Of a DNA stretch of 64,000 bases, positions 25,187 through 33,790 are shown one piece after another (position 1 is the first letter of the stretch; each line of letters starts with the position of its first letter). Source of the DNA: Bradyrhizobium sp. AUGA SZCCT0176. GTDB taxonomy: Bacteria; Pseudomonadota; Alphaproteobacteria; Rhizobiales; Xanthobacteraceae. The position numbers were made by a program, and so were the translations under genes. Below the pieces are notes generated by a model that was not told the origin of the DNA, ran no database searches, and was given only the letters and a program-made list of their open reading frames with translations. The stretch is from positions 310,001 to 374,000 of the forward strand of contig NZ_JAFCMB010000004.1 in NCBI RefSeq assembly GCF_018130145.1. Reading direction: 5' to 3'.

Positions 25187-27493
25187 TTGACCGCAACCAC
25201 CACCCGGATCAACCCAGCCGATCACCTGCCGGACTATGTCAGCCCGGCGCAGGTGAAGGGGCTGCTCGGCCATGTCGACATCTGGCGCGACGCGTGGGGC
25301 ATCCCGCATGTCCGCGCCGGCACCTATCAGGATGCGTTCGCCGGGCTTGGATTTGCGCAGGCGCAAGACCGGCTCTGGCAGATGGAGGCGTTGTTGCGGC
25401 GTGGCACCGGCCGCTATGCCGAATGGCTCGGCGCCCGCGCTGTTGCCGGCGATGTGATTGCCCGGCAGATGAATGGCGACGCCGCCTCGCGCCGTGACTA
25501 CGCCCTGCTCGGCGACGAGGCCAAGGCGATGCTGGTGGCGTACGCGCGCGGCGTCAACGCGTTCATCGCGCTGCGCCGATGGCCGGTCGAATACAAAATC
25601 CTCGGCTGCGAACCGATGGCCTGGGAGCCCTGGCATTCCATCGCTGTCATGCGGCAGATCGGATTCCTGATGGGATCGGTGTGGTGGAAGCTCTGGCGGG
25701 CCGCGGCGCTGCCGATCGTCGGCGCCGACAACATCGCAAAGCTGCGCTTCGATGATGGCGGCAGCGATCTGCTGTGCGTGCCGCCGGGCGTCGAAGGCAA
25801 GCGGCTCGCGGCAGCCCTTGCCGATCTCAAGCCCGGCATCTCTGCGCTGCTGGCGACCGCACAGGAGCAGATGGGCGCCGAACTCGACGGCGGCAGCAAC
25901 AATTGGGCGATCTCCGCCGAGCGTACATCGACCGGCCGGGCGATCGTCGCCGGCGATCCGCATCGCGTACTGGAAATGCCGAACATGTACGCGCAGGCGC
26001 ATCTCACCTGCGACGAGTTCGACGTCATCGGCCTCACCGTGCCCGGCGTGCCCGGCTTCCCGCATTTCGGGCACACGGCCAATGTCGCCTGGTGCGTGAC
26101 GCATGCCTTTGTCGACATCCACGATCTCTATGTCGAGCAATTCGACGCCGACGCCCGCCACTATCGCTTCAAAGGAGAGATGCTGCCGGCGACGCATCGC
26201 CCCGAGACCATCAAGGTGCGCAACGGCAAGGACGTCGCGATCAACGTGGTCGAAACCCAGCATGGTCCCGTCATCGCGGGCGACCCGACAAAGGGCACCG
26301 CGCTGGCGCTCAAGTCTGTGCAGTTCGCGGTGCCCGACGCCTCATTCGATTGCATGGTGCGGATGCTGCGCGCCAAATCGGTCGAGCAACTATACGAGGC
26401 GACGCGCGGCTTTGCGCTGTTGGATCACAATGTCGTCGCCGGCGACACATCAGGCAAAATCGGCCATCGTGTGCGCGCCTTGGTGCCGAAGCGGCCGCGC
26501 TCCAATGGCTGGTTGCCGGTGCCGGGCTGGACCGGCGAGCACGAATGGGACGGCATGGTGCCGTTCGAAGACATGCCGCATACGATCGCGCCGGATAAGG
26601 GGATGATCGTGACCGCCAACAACCGCGTGGTGGAGCCCGAGCGCGAACCATATCTCTCGACCGACCCGATGCCGCCGCACCGCACCCGCCGCATCTGGCT
26701 GCGGCTCAAGGAACTGAAGCGGCCCTCGCCCGAGCAGATGCCGGCCATTCACCGCGACCTCCTGAGCATTCCCGCCATCGAAATCCGCGAACGCCTACGC
26801 GCGGTCGGGCTGCCGGCGGAGACGAAGCATTTGTGCGACCTGATCCTCGGCTGGGACGGCGAGATGCGCGGCGATTCGGTCGCGGCCGCGGCCTATTCCG
26901 CCGTTCGGCTGGAATTGACAAAGCTCGCGCTTCGCCGATCGGGCCTCGACAAGACCGCCGACAGCGATTTCACCAAGGTGGCACCGGGACTGTTTCCGGA
27001 AGTCCAATTCTGGTGGACGCTGCCGCAACTGCTGCGCAGCAATGACGAGAGCCTCTTGAACGGCGCGACATGGAATGAGCTGCTGCGCGAGGCCGTTGTC
27101 ACGGTGGCGAAGAATGCGCCGACCGCCGATTGGGGCACGCTGCATACACCGAAGCTCAAGCACGCGCTCTCGGTCGCTTTCCCCGACTATGCCGGTCAGC
27201 TCGACAAGGACTGCGCCAAGATTTCCGGCGACAATGATTGCGTGTTCATGGCGGGATATTCGATGAAGTTTGGCTTCCAGGCCACCTCGTCCGCATTGTC
27301 CCGTTACGTCTTCGACGTCGGCGCATGGAACAACTGCCGGTGGATCGTCTTCCATGGCGCGTCGGGCCATCCGGCCAGTCCGCATTACGCGAACCAGAAC
27401 GCGACATGGGCAAAAGGCGAAATGGTGCCGATGCTCTACGATTGGGAGGCGATCAAGCGCGGGGCGAGTTCACACCAGACGCTCAGCAGGTGA
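25187..27493 (+). CDS. Penicillin acylase family protein (Ntn hydrolase)
   Basis: About 768 residues if started at the TTG at 25187, which has CGGGAG six bases upstream; ATGs at 25136, 25139 and upstream are possible but lack such a site. The alpha chain begins VDIWRDAWGIPHVRAGTYQD and FAGLGFAQAQDRLWQMEALL. The precursor is cut at GG-SNNWAIS so that Ser becomes the N-terminal nucleophile, and HTANVAWCVTHAFVD supports the active site. The C-terminus has GASGHPASPHYANQN. No signal peptide is visible from any start, so it may act in the cytoplasm, unlike classic penicillin G acylases. It hydrolyses an amide; substrate unknown. Confidence 0.88.
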   Translation: MTATTTRINPADHLPDYVSPAQVKGLLGHVDIWRDAWGIPHVRAGTYQDAFAGLGFAQAQDRLWQMEALLRRGTGRYAEWLGARAVAGDVIARQMNGDAASRRDYALLGDEAKAMLVAYARGVNAFIALRRWPVEYKILGCEPMAWEPWHSIAVMRQIGFLMGSVWWKLWRAAALPIVGADNIAKLRFDDGGSDLLCVPPGVEGKRLAAALADLKPGISALLATAQEQMGAELDGGSNNWAISAERTSTGRAIVAGDPHRVLEMPNMYAQAHLTCDEFDVIGLTVPGVPGFPHFGHTANVAWCVTHAFVDIHDLYVEQFDADARHYRFKGEMLPATHRPETIKVRNGKDVAINVVETQHGPVIAGDPTKGTALALKSVQFAVPDASFDCMVRMLRAKSVEQLYEATRGFALLDHNVVAGDTSGKIGHRVRALVPKRPRSNGWLPVPGWTGEHEWDGMVPFEDMPHTIAPDKGMIVTANNRVVEPEREPYLSTDPMPPHRTRRIWLRLKELKRPSPEQMPAIHRDLLSIPAIEIRERLRAVGLPAETKHLCDLILGWDGEMRGDSVAAAAYSAVRLELTKLALRRSGLDKTADSDFTKVAPGLFPEVQFWWTLPQLLRSNDESLLNGATWNELLREAVVTVAKNAPTADWGTLHTPKLKHALSVAFPDYAGQLDKDCAKISGDNDCVFMAGYSMKFGFQATSSALSRYVFDVGAWNNCRWIVFHGASGHPASPHYANQNATWAKGEMVPMLYDWEAIKRGASSHQTLSR

Positions 27494-27494
27494 G

Positions 27495-27953
27495 TTACCT
27501 CGGCACCACGGCGGTCGCCTCGATCTCGACCCGTGCGGCCTTCTCGACAAGCCGCACCACCTGCACCAGCGCCATCGCCGGATAATGCGCGCCAAAAGTT
27601 TCGCGATAGACTTTTCCGAGCGCTTTCAGGTTCGCCAGATATTCCTCGATGTCGACGACGTACCAGGTCAGCCGCACGAGGTGTTCGGGCTTCGCGCCGC
27701 CCTCGCTAAGGATCGCGGCTATGTTCTCCAGCGTCTGGCGCACCTGCGCGATGAAGCCATCGGCCAGAACGTTGCTGGCGTCCCAGCCGATCACGCCGCC
27801 GGTCACCACCAGCCGGCCGTCGGCGGCCATGCCGTTGGCGTAACCTTTCGGCACCGGCCAGCCGCTCGGCTGCAGGATCTGCAAGCCCGAGGCCGGCACC
27901 TCATCCTTCGCCACCGGCAACACCGCCAGCGTGGGCCCTTTTTGCGTGCTCAC
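27495..27953 (-). CDS. RidA/YjgF family protein
   Basis: A 152-residue protein with the family's NGMAADGRLVVTGGVIGWD, DGFIAQVRQTLENIAAILSE and YPAMALVQVVRLVEKAARVE, which ends with the conserved Arg and Glu. The family hydrolyses reactive enamine/imine intermediates produced by PLP enzymes, or acts in specific catabolic steps. It is tail-to-tail with the acylase gene, one base apart. The N-terminal 25 residues are longer than in housekeeping RidA, suggesting a pathway-specific paralog. Confidence 0.88.
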   Translation of the reverse strand: MSTQKGPTLAVLPVAKDEVPASGLQILQPSGWPVPKGYANGMAADGRLVVTGGVIGWDASNVLADGFIAQVRQTLENIAAILSEGGAKPEHLVRLTWYVVDIEEYLANLKALGKVYRETFGAHYPAMALVQVVRLVEKAARVEIEATAVVPR

Positions 27954-27984
27954 AAAAATCTCTCCATCACTTCCAAATTGTTGT

Positions 27985-28034
27985 TTGACGCGTTTTCTTT
28001 ACGCGAACCGGTATCCACTTCGCTCGAAAACGCT
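27985..28034. repeat. Intergenic palindromic repeat, short form
   Basis: TTGACGCGTTTTC...ACGCGAACCGG...TTCGCTCGAAAACGCT occupies the gap between the RidA gene and the CoA-ligase stop. Its ends GCGTTTTC and GAAAACGC are inverted. A second copy with the same arms and a longer middle lies at 48680-48753. From memory this is a frequent Bradyrhizobium element; within the window only two copies are seen. Confidence 0.75.
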
Positions 28035-28041
28035 ATGCGCT

Positions 28042-29721
28042 TCATTCCGCAGCCATGCCGGCCGAGGCCGAACCGGTCTGCGCCATCTGCCGCAAGGCGA
28101 ACCGCCGCAACTTGCCGGTCTCGGTCTTGGGCAGTTGCGCGACGAATTCGATCGCGCGCGGATATTTGTAGGGCGCGATCTCGCGCTTGACGTGCTCCTG
28201 CAACGCGGTCACCAGCGCCGCATCGGCGTCGATGCCGGAGGCGACCACGATGTAAGCCTTGACGATCATGCCGCGCGCCTCGTCGGGCGCGCCGACGACG
28301 CCGCACTCGGCGACCGCCGGATGCGTCAGCAGTGCGGCCTCGATCTCGGGGCCCGCGATGTTGTAGCCGGAGGAGACAATCATATCGTCCGACCGCGCCA
28401 CGAACGACAAGCGTCCCGTCTCGTCGCGGACGAAGGAATCGCCGGTCAGGTTCCAGCCGTCGCGGACGTAATTCGATTGCCTGCTATCCGCGAGATAGCG
28501 GCATCCGGTCGGGCCGCGAACCGCGAGCTTGCCGACCGTGCCCGCCGGCAACTCGTTCATGTCATCGTCAACGATCTTGGCCTCGTAACCTGAGACCGGG
28601 AGCCCGGTCGTTCCCGCGACGGCCTCTCCAACCCGGTTGGTGATGAAGATATGCAGCAATTCGGTGCTGCCTATGCCGTCGAGAATTGGCTTTCCGGTCT
28701 TGCGGGTCCAGCTGTCGAACACCGGCGCAGGCAAGGTCTCGCCGGCCGACACCGCCAGCCGCAACGACGACAGATCCGCGCCCTTGTCCATCGCGGCCAG
28801 CATCGCGCGATATGCCGTCGGCGAGGTAAAGCAGATCGTGGCTTTGTAGGTCTCGATGATCTTGACCATCTCGGGAGGTGAAGCGTTTTCCAGCAAAGTC
28901 GCCGTCGCGCCGAACCGCAGCGGAAAGATCGCAAGGCCGCCGAGGCCGAACGTAAAGGCCAGCGGCGGCGAGCCGACGAACACGTCGTCTTTGGTGACGT
29001 TGAGGACTTCGCGCGCATAGCCATCGGCCACGATCAGGAGATCGCGATGGAAATGCATCGTCGCCTTCGGCTCGCCCGTGGTGCCCGAGGTAAATCCCAG
29101 CAGCGCAACATCATCCCGTCCGGTCTTGACGGCGTCGAAGCGGACCGGCTTGTTGAGCGCCACCCGGTCGAGCTCGGCGTCATGGTTCGACGTACCGTCG
29201 AAATTCACCACCTGCCTGAGAAACTTGCTGGTCTTGGCGCAGGCAACCAGTTCGTCGGCGATGCGGCTGTCGGTCAGCGCCAGCGCGATCTCAGCCTTGT
29301 CGACGATTTTGGACAACTCGCCGGCACGCAGCATCGGCATGGTGTTGACGACAACGGCGCCCGCTTTGGTCGCCGCGAGCCATGCCGCCACCAGCGCGGG
29401 ATTGTTGCCGGAGCGGATCAGCACGCGGTTGCCGGGCTTGACGCCGTAATTCTCCACCAGCGCATGCGCCAGGCGGTTCGACCAATCGGCGAGTTCCTTG
29501 TAGGTCCGCTGGCGGCCATTGCCGATCAGCGCCGTGCGGTCACCGAAGCCCTTCTCTACGATCCGGTCGGTCAGCTCGACCGCGGCGTTGAGATATTCGG
29601 GGTATTGAAATTCCGGTCGGTCGAGAACCAGTTCCGGCCATTGCTCCGGCGGCGGCAGGTTGCGCCGCGCAAAATCATCGACGTGACCCGATGGGCCAAG
29701 GTCTAAATTTCTACCTGACAT
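28042..29721 (-). CDS. Aryl-CoA ligase (2-aminobenzoate/benzoate-CoA ligase family)
   Basis: About 559 residues from the ATG at 29721, with GAGGG eight bases upstream; an ATG at 29727 is also possible. The adenylate-forming motifs are all present: LLGFTSGTTGEPKATMHFH, GIGSTELLHIFITNRVG, DGWNLTGDSF and the lysine-bearing PKTETGKLRRFALRQ. The LPPPEQWPELVLDRPEFQYP start and the stretch VFVGSPPLAFTFGLGGLAIF resemble 2-aminobenzoate-CoA ligases. It would activate anthranilate, salicylate or benzoate with ATP and CoA in the cytosol. The neighbouring two-domain monooxygenase/reductase makes an ortho-substituted benzoate most likely. Confidence 0.88.
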   Translation of the reverse strand: MSGRNLDLGPSGHVDDFARRNLPPPEQWPELVLDRPEFQYPEYLNAAVELTDRIVEKGFGDRTALIGNGRQRTYKELADWSNRLAHALVENYGVKPGNRVLIRSGNNPALVAAWLAATKAGAVVVNTMPMLRAGELSKIVDKAEIALALTDSRIADELVACAKTSKFLRQVVNFDGTSNHDAELDRVALNKPVRFDAVKTGRDDVALLGFTSGTTGEPKATMHFHRDLLIVADGYAREVLNVTKDDVFVGSPPLAFTFGLGGLAIFPLRFGATATLLENASPPEMVKIIETYKATICFTSPTAYRAMLAAMDKGADLSSLRLAVSAGETLPAPVFDSWTRKTGKPILDGIGSTELLHIFITNRVGEAVAGTTGLPVSGYEAKIVDDDMNELPAGTVGKLAVRGPTGCRYLADSRQSNYVRDGWNLTGDSFVRDETGRLSFVARSDDMIVSSGYNIAGPEIEAALLTHPAVAECGVVGAPDEARGMIVKAYIVVASGIDADAALVTALQEHVKREIAPYKYPRAIEFVAQLPKTETGKLRRFALRQMAQTGSASAGMAAE

Positions 29722-29786
29722 TTCCATCGCCCTCGCGTTCGGGATGAAAGGCTTGTGAAGACCGTCCGGCAGTGCTCCATTGGCAA

Positions 29787-29806
29787 TCATTTTATACTTA
29801 AAGTAA
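29787..29806. promoter_or_regulatory. Candidate MarR operator 1, upstream of the CoA ligase
   Basis: On the minus strand this reads TTACTTTA-AGTA-TAAAATGA. The left half is identical to the best site at 36180 and the right half matches it at five of eight positions. It begins 66 bp upstream of the ligase ATG at 29721 and overlaps the longest possible ligase start, which argues for the shorter one. Confidence 0.6.
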
Positions 29807-29881
29807 TTTGGCGCAAGGGCCCAGATCAGGGCCGTTCCACTCTTTTTTGGAAGCCGGCGCGCCGGCAGGTCCAGGCTGCGC

Positions 29882-30376
29882 CTACGCCGTCCGCGCCTTC
29901 GCGGATTTCTGCGCCGATGCTTTGGTCTTGGCCAGGAGCCGCATCAGTTCGCGGACATCCTTCGGTGTCAAATCCCCGAAGATGTCGGCGATCCACAACT
30001 CATGCTCGGCAGCCATCTTGCGGAACTCGACACGGCCGGCCTTGGTCAGGCGGATCACCTGGACGCGGCGGTCGGCATCCGAGGTGCGCCGGTCGAGATG
30101 GCCGGATTCGACGAGGCGCTCGACCAGTCCGGTGACGTTGCCGTTCGACACCATCATCCGCTTCGAAACGTCTGATAGCGTCATGCCGTCGGGCACCTTG
30201 TCGAGCTGGGCCATCAGGTCGAAGCGCGGCAGCGTCACATCGAAGCGTTCGCGCAGCCGGCTGCGAACCTCGCCCTCGATCAGGGTGGTACAGGTCAGAA
30301 GGCGGAGCCACAGCCTGATTTCATCCCCGTGATCCTCGGGGAGTTCGACAGCCTTGGTCTCTGAATCAAGCATCAT
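29882..30376 (-). CDS. MarR family transcriptional regulator
   Basis: About 164 residues from the ATG pair at 30376/30373; the frame extends further without a start signal. The winged helix is plain: LPRFDLMAQLDKVPDGMTLS, VSKRMMVSNGNVTGLVERLV and the wing DRRTSDADRRVQVIRLTKAG. It sits between the ligase and a divergent binding-protein gene. Relatives in aromatic CoA pathways (BadR, CouR) respond to aryl-CoA intermediates; the same is inferred here, with four matching inverted repeats in the cluster as likely targets. Confidence 0.9.
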   Translation of the reverse strand: MMLDSETKAVELPEDHGDEIRLWLRLLTCTTLIEGEVRSRLRERFDVTLPRFDLMAQLDKVPDGMTLSDVSKRMMVSNGNVTGLVERLVESGHLDRRTSDADRRVQVIRLTKAGRVEFRKMAAEHELWIADIFGDLTPKDVRELMRLLAKTKASAQKSAKARTA

Positions 30377-30444
30377 GACGCCAATTTGTCTGATTTGCGC
30401 GTGCGGGGAATCGAGCAGACCGCAGCTTGCTATCATGGTCCAGA

Positions 30445-30464
30445 TTTCTTTAGGGTTCAAGCAT
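30445..30464. promoter_or_regulatory. Candidate MarR operator 2, between marR and the binding-protein gene
   Basis: TTTCTTTA-GGGT-TCAAGCAT matches the 36180 site at seven and six of eight positions in the two half-sites. It lies 68 bp upstream of the marR ATG and 141 bp upstream of the binding-protein ATG at 30606, placed for control of both genes. Confidence 0.5.
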
Positions 30465-30605
30465 TTGGCGCGCAGCTTGCATGGCTTTCTTACATGGATT
30501 CTTATTTGCGGGCTTGTTGCTTGCGGCCGAAGTCATCCTCAGAATAAGCTGGATCTGAGGATTTGGTGGGTTGGTTTCGGCTGCGGCCGAATGAAGGAGT
30601 TGGTG

Positions 30606-31796
30606 ATGATGCAGCCGTTGAAATTGGCGGGACCTAAGTTAGCCTTGCTTGCGGTCTTGCTGAGTGCCGCCGCAGGACAAGCCGCGGCACAGGAGAAGAT
30701 CAAAATCGGCGTCATCGTGACGTTGTCCGGCCCTCCGGCGGCACTCGGCCAGCAGGTCCGCGACGGTTTCGCACTCGCGGTCAAGGACCTCGGCGGCAAG
30801 ATGGCAGGCAAGGACGTCGAACTCGTCGTGGTCGATGACGAGCTCAAGCCGGACGGGGCCGTGACCAAGGTCAAGGGCCTCCTGGAACGCGAAAAGGTCG
30901 ATTTTGTCGTAGGCCCGATCTTCTCCAACATCCTCCAGGCCATCCACAGGCCGGTCACAGAAAACAAGACGTTCCTGATCAGCCCTAACGCGGGTCCGTC
31001 GACCTATGCCGGCAAGGAGTGCAGCCCGTTTTTCTACGTCACCTCCTACCAGAACGATCAGGTCCATCAGGTCCTCGGCAAGGTTGCCCAGGATCGCGGC
31101 TACAAGCGTGTCTATGTGCTGGTGCCGAACTATCAGGCCGGCAAGGATTCCGCCGCCGGATTCAAGATCGACTACAAGGGCGAGATCGTCGAGGAAAGCT
31201 ACTTGCCGCTGAACACCTCCGATTTCCAGGTTGAGCTGACCAAGATCTCCTCCTCGAAGCCCGACGCGCTGTTCACCTTCATGCCGGGTGGCCTCGGTGT
31301 CGGCCTTGTCAAGCAATACCGGCAGGCCGGCCTTGCCGATCGCATTCCCGTGCTGTCCGCCTTCACCGTCGATGAATCGACGCTGCCGGCACAGCAGGAC
31401 GCCGCCGTCGGCATGTTCGGCGGTTCCAACTGGGCGCCCAATCTCGACAATCCGCAGAACAAGAAATTCGTGGCCGGCTATGAAGCGGCCTACAACATCG
31501 TGCCCGGCACCTACGCCTTCCAGGCCTATGATGCGGCGATGCTGATCGACAGCGCCGTCAAGGCGGTGAAGGGCGATCTCGCCAACAAGGACGCGGTGTC
31601 GGCGGCGCTGAAGAAGGCCGACTTCACCTCGCTGCGCGGCGACTTCAAGTTCAACGTCAACGGCTATCCGATCCAGAATTTCTACCTGACCAAGGTGGCA
31701 AAACGCCCGGACGGCAAGTTCCAGACCGAGATCGTCGAAAAGGTCTTTTCGAATTACGGCGACCGCTACGCCAAGGATTGCGCATCCGGCAAATAA
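30606..31796 (+). CDS. Liv-type ABC transporter substrate-binding protein (aromatic cluster)
   Basis: 396 residues from the ATG at 30606, with AAGGAG six bases upstream; an ATG at 30591 overlaps that site. The signal peptide (LALLAVLLSAAAGQAAAQ) is followed by the Peripla_BP_6 fold: IKIGVIVTLSGPPAALGQQV, FVVGPIFSNILQAIHRPVTE, TSYQNDQVHQVLGKVAQDRG. The family binds branched-chain amino acids, and many relatives bind aromatic acids. No permease or ATPase lies nearby, so it must share a transporter encoded elsewhere. Uptake of the aryl acid used by the neighbouring ligase is the obvious role (inference). Confidence 0.9.
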   Translation: MMQPLKLAGPKLALLAVLLSAAAGQAAAQEKIKIGVIVTLSGPPAALGQQVRDGFALAVKDLGGKMAGKDVELVVVDDELKPDGAVTKVKGLLEREKVDFVVGPIFSNILQAIHRPVTENKTFLISPNAGPSTYAGKECSPFFYVTSYQNDQVHQVLGKVAQDRGYKRVYVLVPNYQAGKDSAAGFKIDYKGEIVEESYLPLNTSDFQVELTKISSSKPDALFTFMPGGLGVGLVKQYRQAGLADRIPVLSAFTVDESTLPAQQDAAVGMFGGSNWAPNLDNPQNKKFVAGYEAAYNIVPGTYAFQAYDAAMLIDSAVKAVKGDLANKDAVSAALKKADFTSLRGDFKFNVNGYPIQNFYLTKVAKRPDGKFQTEIVEKVFSNYGDRYAKDCASGK

Positions 31797-31843
31797 CCGG
31801 GCGAAGAAGACGCTGGCAAGAAAATCTGGGAGGAAACAACACA

Positions 31844-32299
31844 ATGAAAACTGAAATCGCCGGCATCACGCGCGCCAATGAAGGCATCCAGGGAATCTCC
31901 TGGAGCATCCTTGGCCAAACCTATGTGCCGAAAAGCGTCACCGAGCATTCCTTCTCATGGCACGCGACCTTCCCGCCCGACACCTTCGTGCCGCCGCACA
32001 TCCACCCCGACCAGGACGAATATCTCTACATCCTGGAAGGCAAGCTCGACTTCTTCCTCGACGGTGCCGAGACGCAGGCCTCGCCGGGCGATCTGGTGCG
32101 CCTGCCGATGGGCAAGCCGCACGGCATCTTCAACAAATCGGGCCGGACCTCGAAGGTGCTGTTCTGGGTCTCGCCGACGCGGCGGCTCTATGACCTGTTC
32201 TGGGGCATCCACAACATGAAAGAGCAGACGCCCGACGCCGTCGTGGCGCTGGCGGCCGAGCACAACATCCACTTCCTGCCGCCGCCCCCGGGAGCGTGA
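31844..32299 (+). CDS. Cupin domain-containing protein
   Basis: A 151-residue single-domain cupin from the ATG at 31844, preceded by GGGAGG. The first metal motif is HIHPDQDEYLYILEGKLDFF (two His and a Glu) and the second has the His of GKPHGIFNKSG. It follows the binding-protein gene by 47 bases and is probably in its operon. A paralog with the same ILGQ-Y-PK start and NFLPP end lies at 38176. Such small cupins can be dioxygenases, isomerases or binding proteins; no substrate can be assigned. Confidence 0.88.
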   Translation: MKTEIAGITRANEGIQGISWSILGQTYVPKSVTEHSFSWHATFPPDTFVPPHIHPDQDEYLYILEGKLDFFLDGAETQASPGDLVRLPMGKPHGIFNKSGRTSKVLFWVSPTRRLYDLFWGIHNMKEQTPDAVVALAAEHNIHFLPPPPGA

Positions 32300-32467
32300 G
32301 GTTGTCATGCCCCGCCACCGGGTCGGCCGAATGGCCGCCCGATGACAGGCTCCAGCGGGGCATCCAGTACGCCGCGGCTTCTCGATTCAACCACTGACGT
32401 CTCTGGAATACTGGATCGCCCGCTTTCGCGGGCGATGACAGTTTAGCGTGTGGCGCTTACGCTGGCC
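32300..32467. repeat. Intergenic repeat with strong hairpin between convergent genes
   Basis: The space between the cupin and the FAD monooxygenase contains a palindrome-rich stretch (GGGGCATCCAGTACGCC near 32357, ATACTGGAT near 32408). It ends in a perfect 9-bp stem, ATCGCCCGC / GCGGGCGAT with loop TTTC, at 32415-32436. The hairpin could terminate both converging transcripts, though there is no long T-run. The overall pattern resembles the dispersed palindromic elements of Bradyrhizobium genomes (from memory). Confidence 0.55.
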
Positions 32468-33712
32468 CTACCGCACGGCCGCCAATGACGGCGCGGCAAA
32501 ACCGGCCTTTGACGCATAGCCGCGTACGATGGCTTCGCGCTGGCCGTAGCTCAGCACCTTCTCGATATCAGTAAAACCATCCGGCGCCAGTTGCTCGACC
32601 GCGTCGATGACGCCCTCGGGACCGCCGCGGCGGTTCGCGCGCACGATCTCCGCCGTCATCGGCAGCCGCTTCTGCTCGTAGGCCAGCAGCGCCTGGCGCG
32701 GATGCTCGGCATGGGCCAGCGAATCCGCAAGCGCCCGCGCATCGAGGATCGCCTGCGAGGCGCCGTTGGAGCCGACCGGATACATCGGATGCGCGGCGTC
32801 GCCGAGCAGCGTCACCCGCCCCCAGGTCCAGTATGGCAGGGGATCGCGATCGCAGCAGGGGTATTCATAAAATTCCGGCGTCGCCGAGATCAGGTTGCGG
32901 ACGTCGACATGCGGCACCGAGAAGCGTGCCACATGCGGCATCAATTCCTCGCGCTTGCCCGGCCGCGACCAATCCTCGCGGCGCGGCGGCGGCGCATTGC
33001 CTTCGCCAACCCGCACCATCACGGCCCAATTGGTCAGCCGGCTGGCGGGGCTCGATCCCTCCGCGATCGGATAGACCACAACCTTGGCATTGAGCCCACC
33101 GGCCACGATCATCGAACTGCCGGTCAGGAACATCGGCCAGTCGCGCGCGCCGCGCCACAGCATCAACCCGTTCCAGCATGGCGGCCCCTCGTCCGGAAAC
33201 AGCATTTCGCGCACGCGCGAATGGATGCCGTCGGCTCCGATCAGGACATCGCCGCGTGCGGTCTTGATATGCGCGCCTGTGCGGTCGAAGAAATGCGCGA
33301 TCACGCCGCCTTCGTGCTGCGCGAATGCGCCAAGCCGGCAGCCGGTGTGGATCGCCTCCTTGCCGAGCCGCTCCTCGACGGCGCGATGGATGACGCTCTG
33401 CAGGCGGCCGCGATGAACCGAGAATTGCGGAACGTCGTGACCGGCGCCGAGGCCGCGCGGTTCGCGCCAGACTTCCTGGCCGTGACGGTTCAGATAATAC
33501 AAATCATCGGTACGAACAGCGGCCGCATCCAGCCGGTCCAACAGGCCAAGGCCAGCGAGTTCGCGGATCGCATGCGGCAGCGTGTTGATGCCGACGCCGA
33601 GCTCGCGAATGCTGTCGGCCTGTTCGAACAATTCGCAGTCGATGCCTCGGGCGCGCAGCATCAGCGCGGTGGTGAGGCCTCCGATGCCGCCTCCGACGAT
33701 GATCGCCTTCAT
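32468..33712 (-). CDS. FAD-dependent aromatic monooxygenase
   Basis: 414 residues from the ATG at 33712, nine bases after GGAG; a GTG at 33727 is an alternative. Class A flavoprotein hydroxylase motifs are in order: AIIVGGGIGGLTTALMLRAR (FAD), the DG motif DVLIGADGIHSRVREM near residue 155, and the GD motif GRVTLLGDAAHPMYPVGSNG near 285. It should hydroxylate an aromatic ring with NAD(P)H and O2. It lies 78 bases downstream of the monooxygenase/reductase, same strand. It may act on an unactivated aromatic acid or a later free-acid intermediate; the substrate is not evident. Confidence 0.85.
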   Translation of the reverse strand: MKAIIVGGGIGGLTTALMLRARGIDCELFEQADSIRELGVGINTLPHAIRELAGLGLLDRLDAAAVRTDDLYYLNRHGQEVWREPRGLGAGHDVPQFSVHRGRLQSVIHRAVEERLGKEAIHTGCRLGAFAQHEGGVIAHFFDRTGAHIKTARGDVLIGADGIHSRVREMLFPDEGPPCWNGLMLWRGARDWPMFLTGSSMIVAGGLNAKVVVYPIAEGSSPASRLTNWAVMVRVGEGNAPPPRREDWSRPGKREELMPHVARFSVPHVDVRNLISATPEFYEYPCCDRDPLPYWTWGRVTLLGDAAHPMYPVGSNGASQAILDARALADSLAHAEHPRQALLAYEQKRLPMTAEIVRANRRGGPEGVIDAVEQLAPDGFTDIEKVLSYGQREAIVRGYASKAGFAAPSLAAVR

Positions 33713-33737
33713 CCGCTCAAACTCCACTCAACTGTCT

Positions 33738-33771
33738 TCCCCTCTCCCCGCAAGGGCGGGGCGAGGGAGAG
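33738..33771. repeat. Palindromic repeat CCTCTCCCCGC / GCGAGGGAGAG
   Basis: The 78-bp gap between the two flavoenzyme genes carries CCTCTCCCCGCAAGGGCGGGGCGAGG-type sequence that folds into a GC-rich hairpin. It is related to the longer element at 62551-62690. Within an operon it may weaken or stabilise the transcript. Confidence 0.6.
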
Positions 33772-33790
33772 ATAGAGCGTGCCATCCAGC

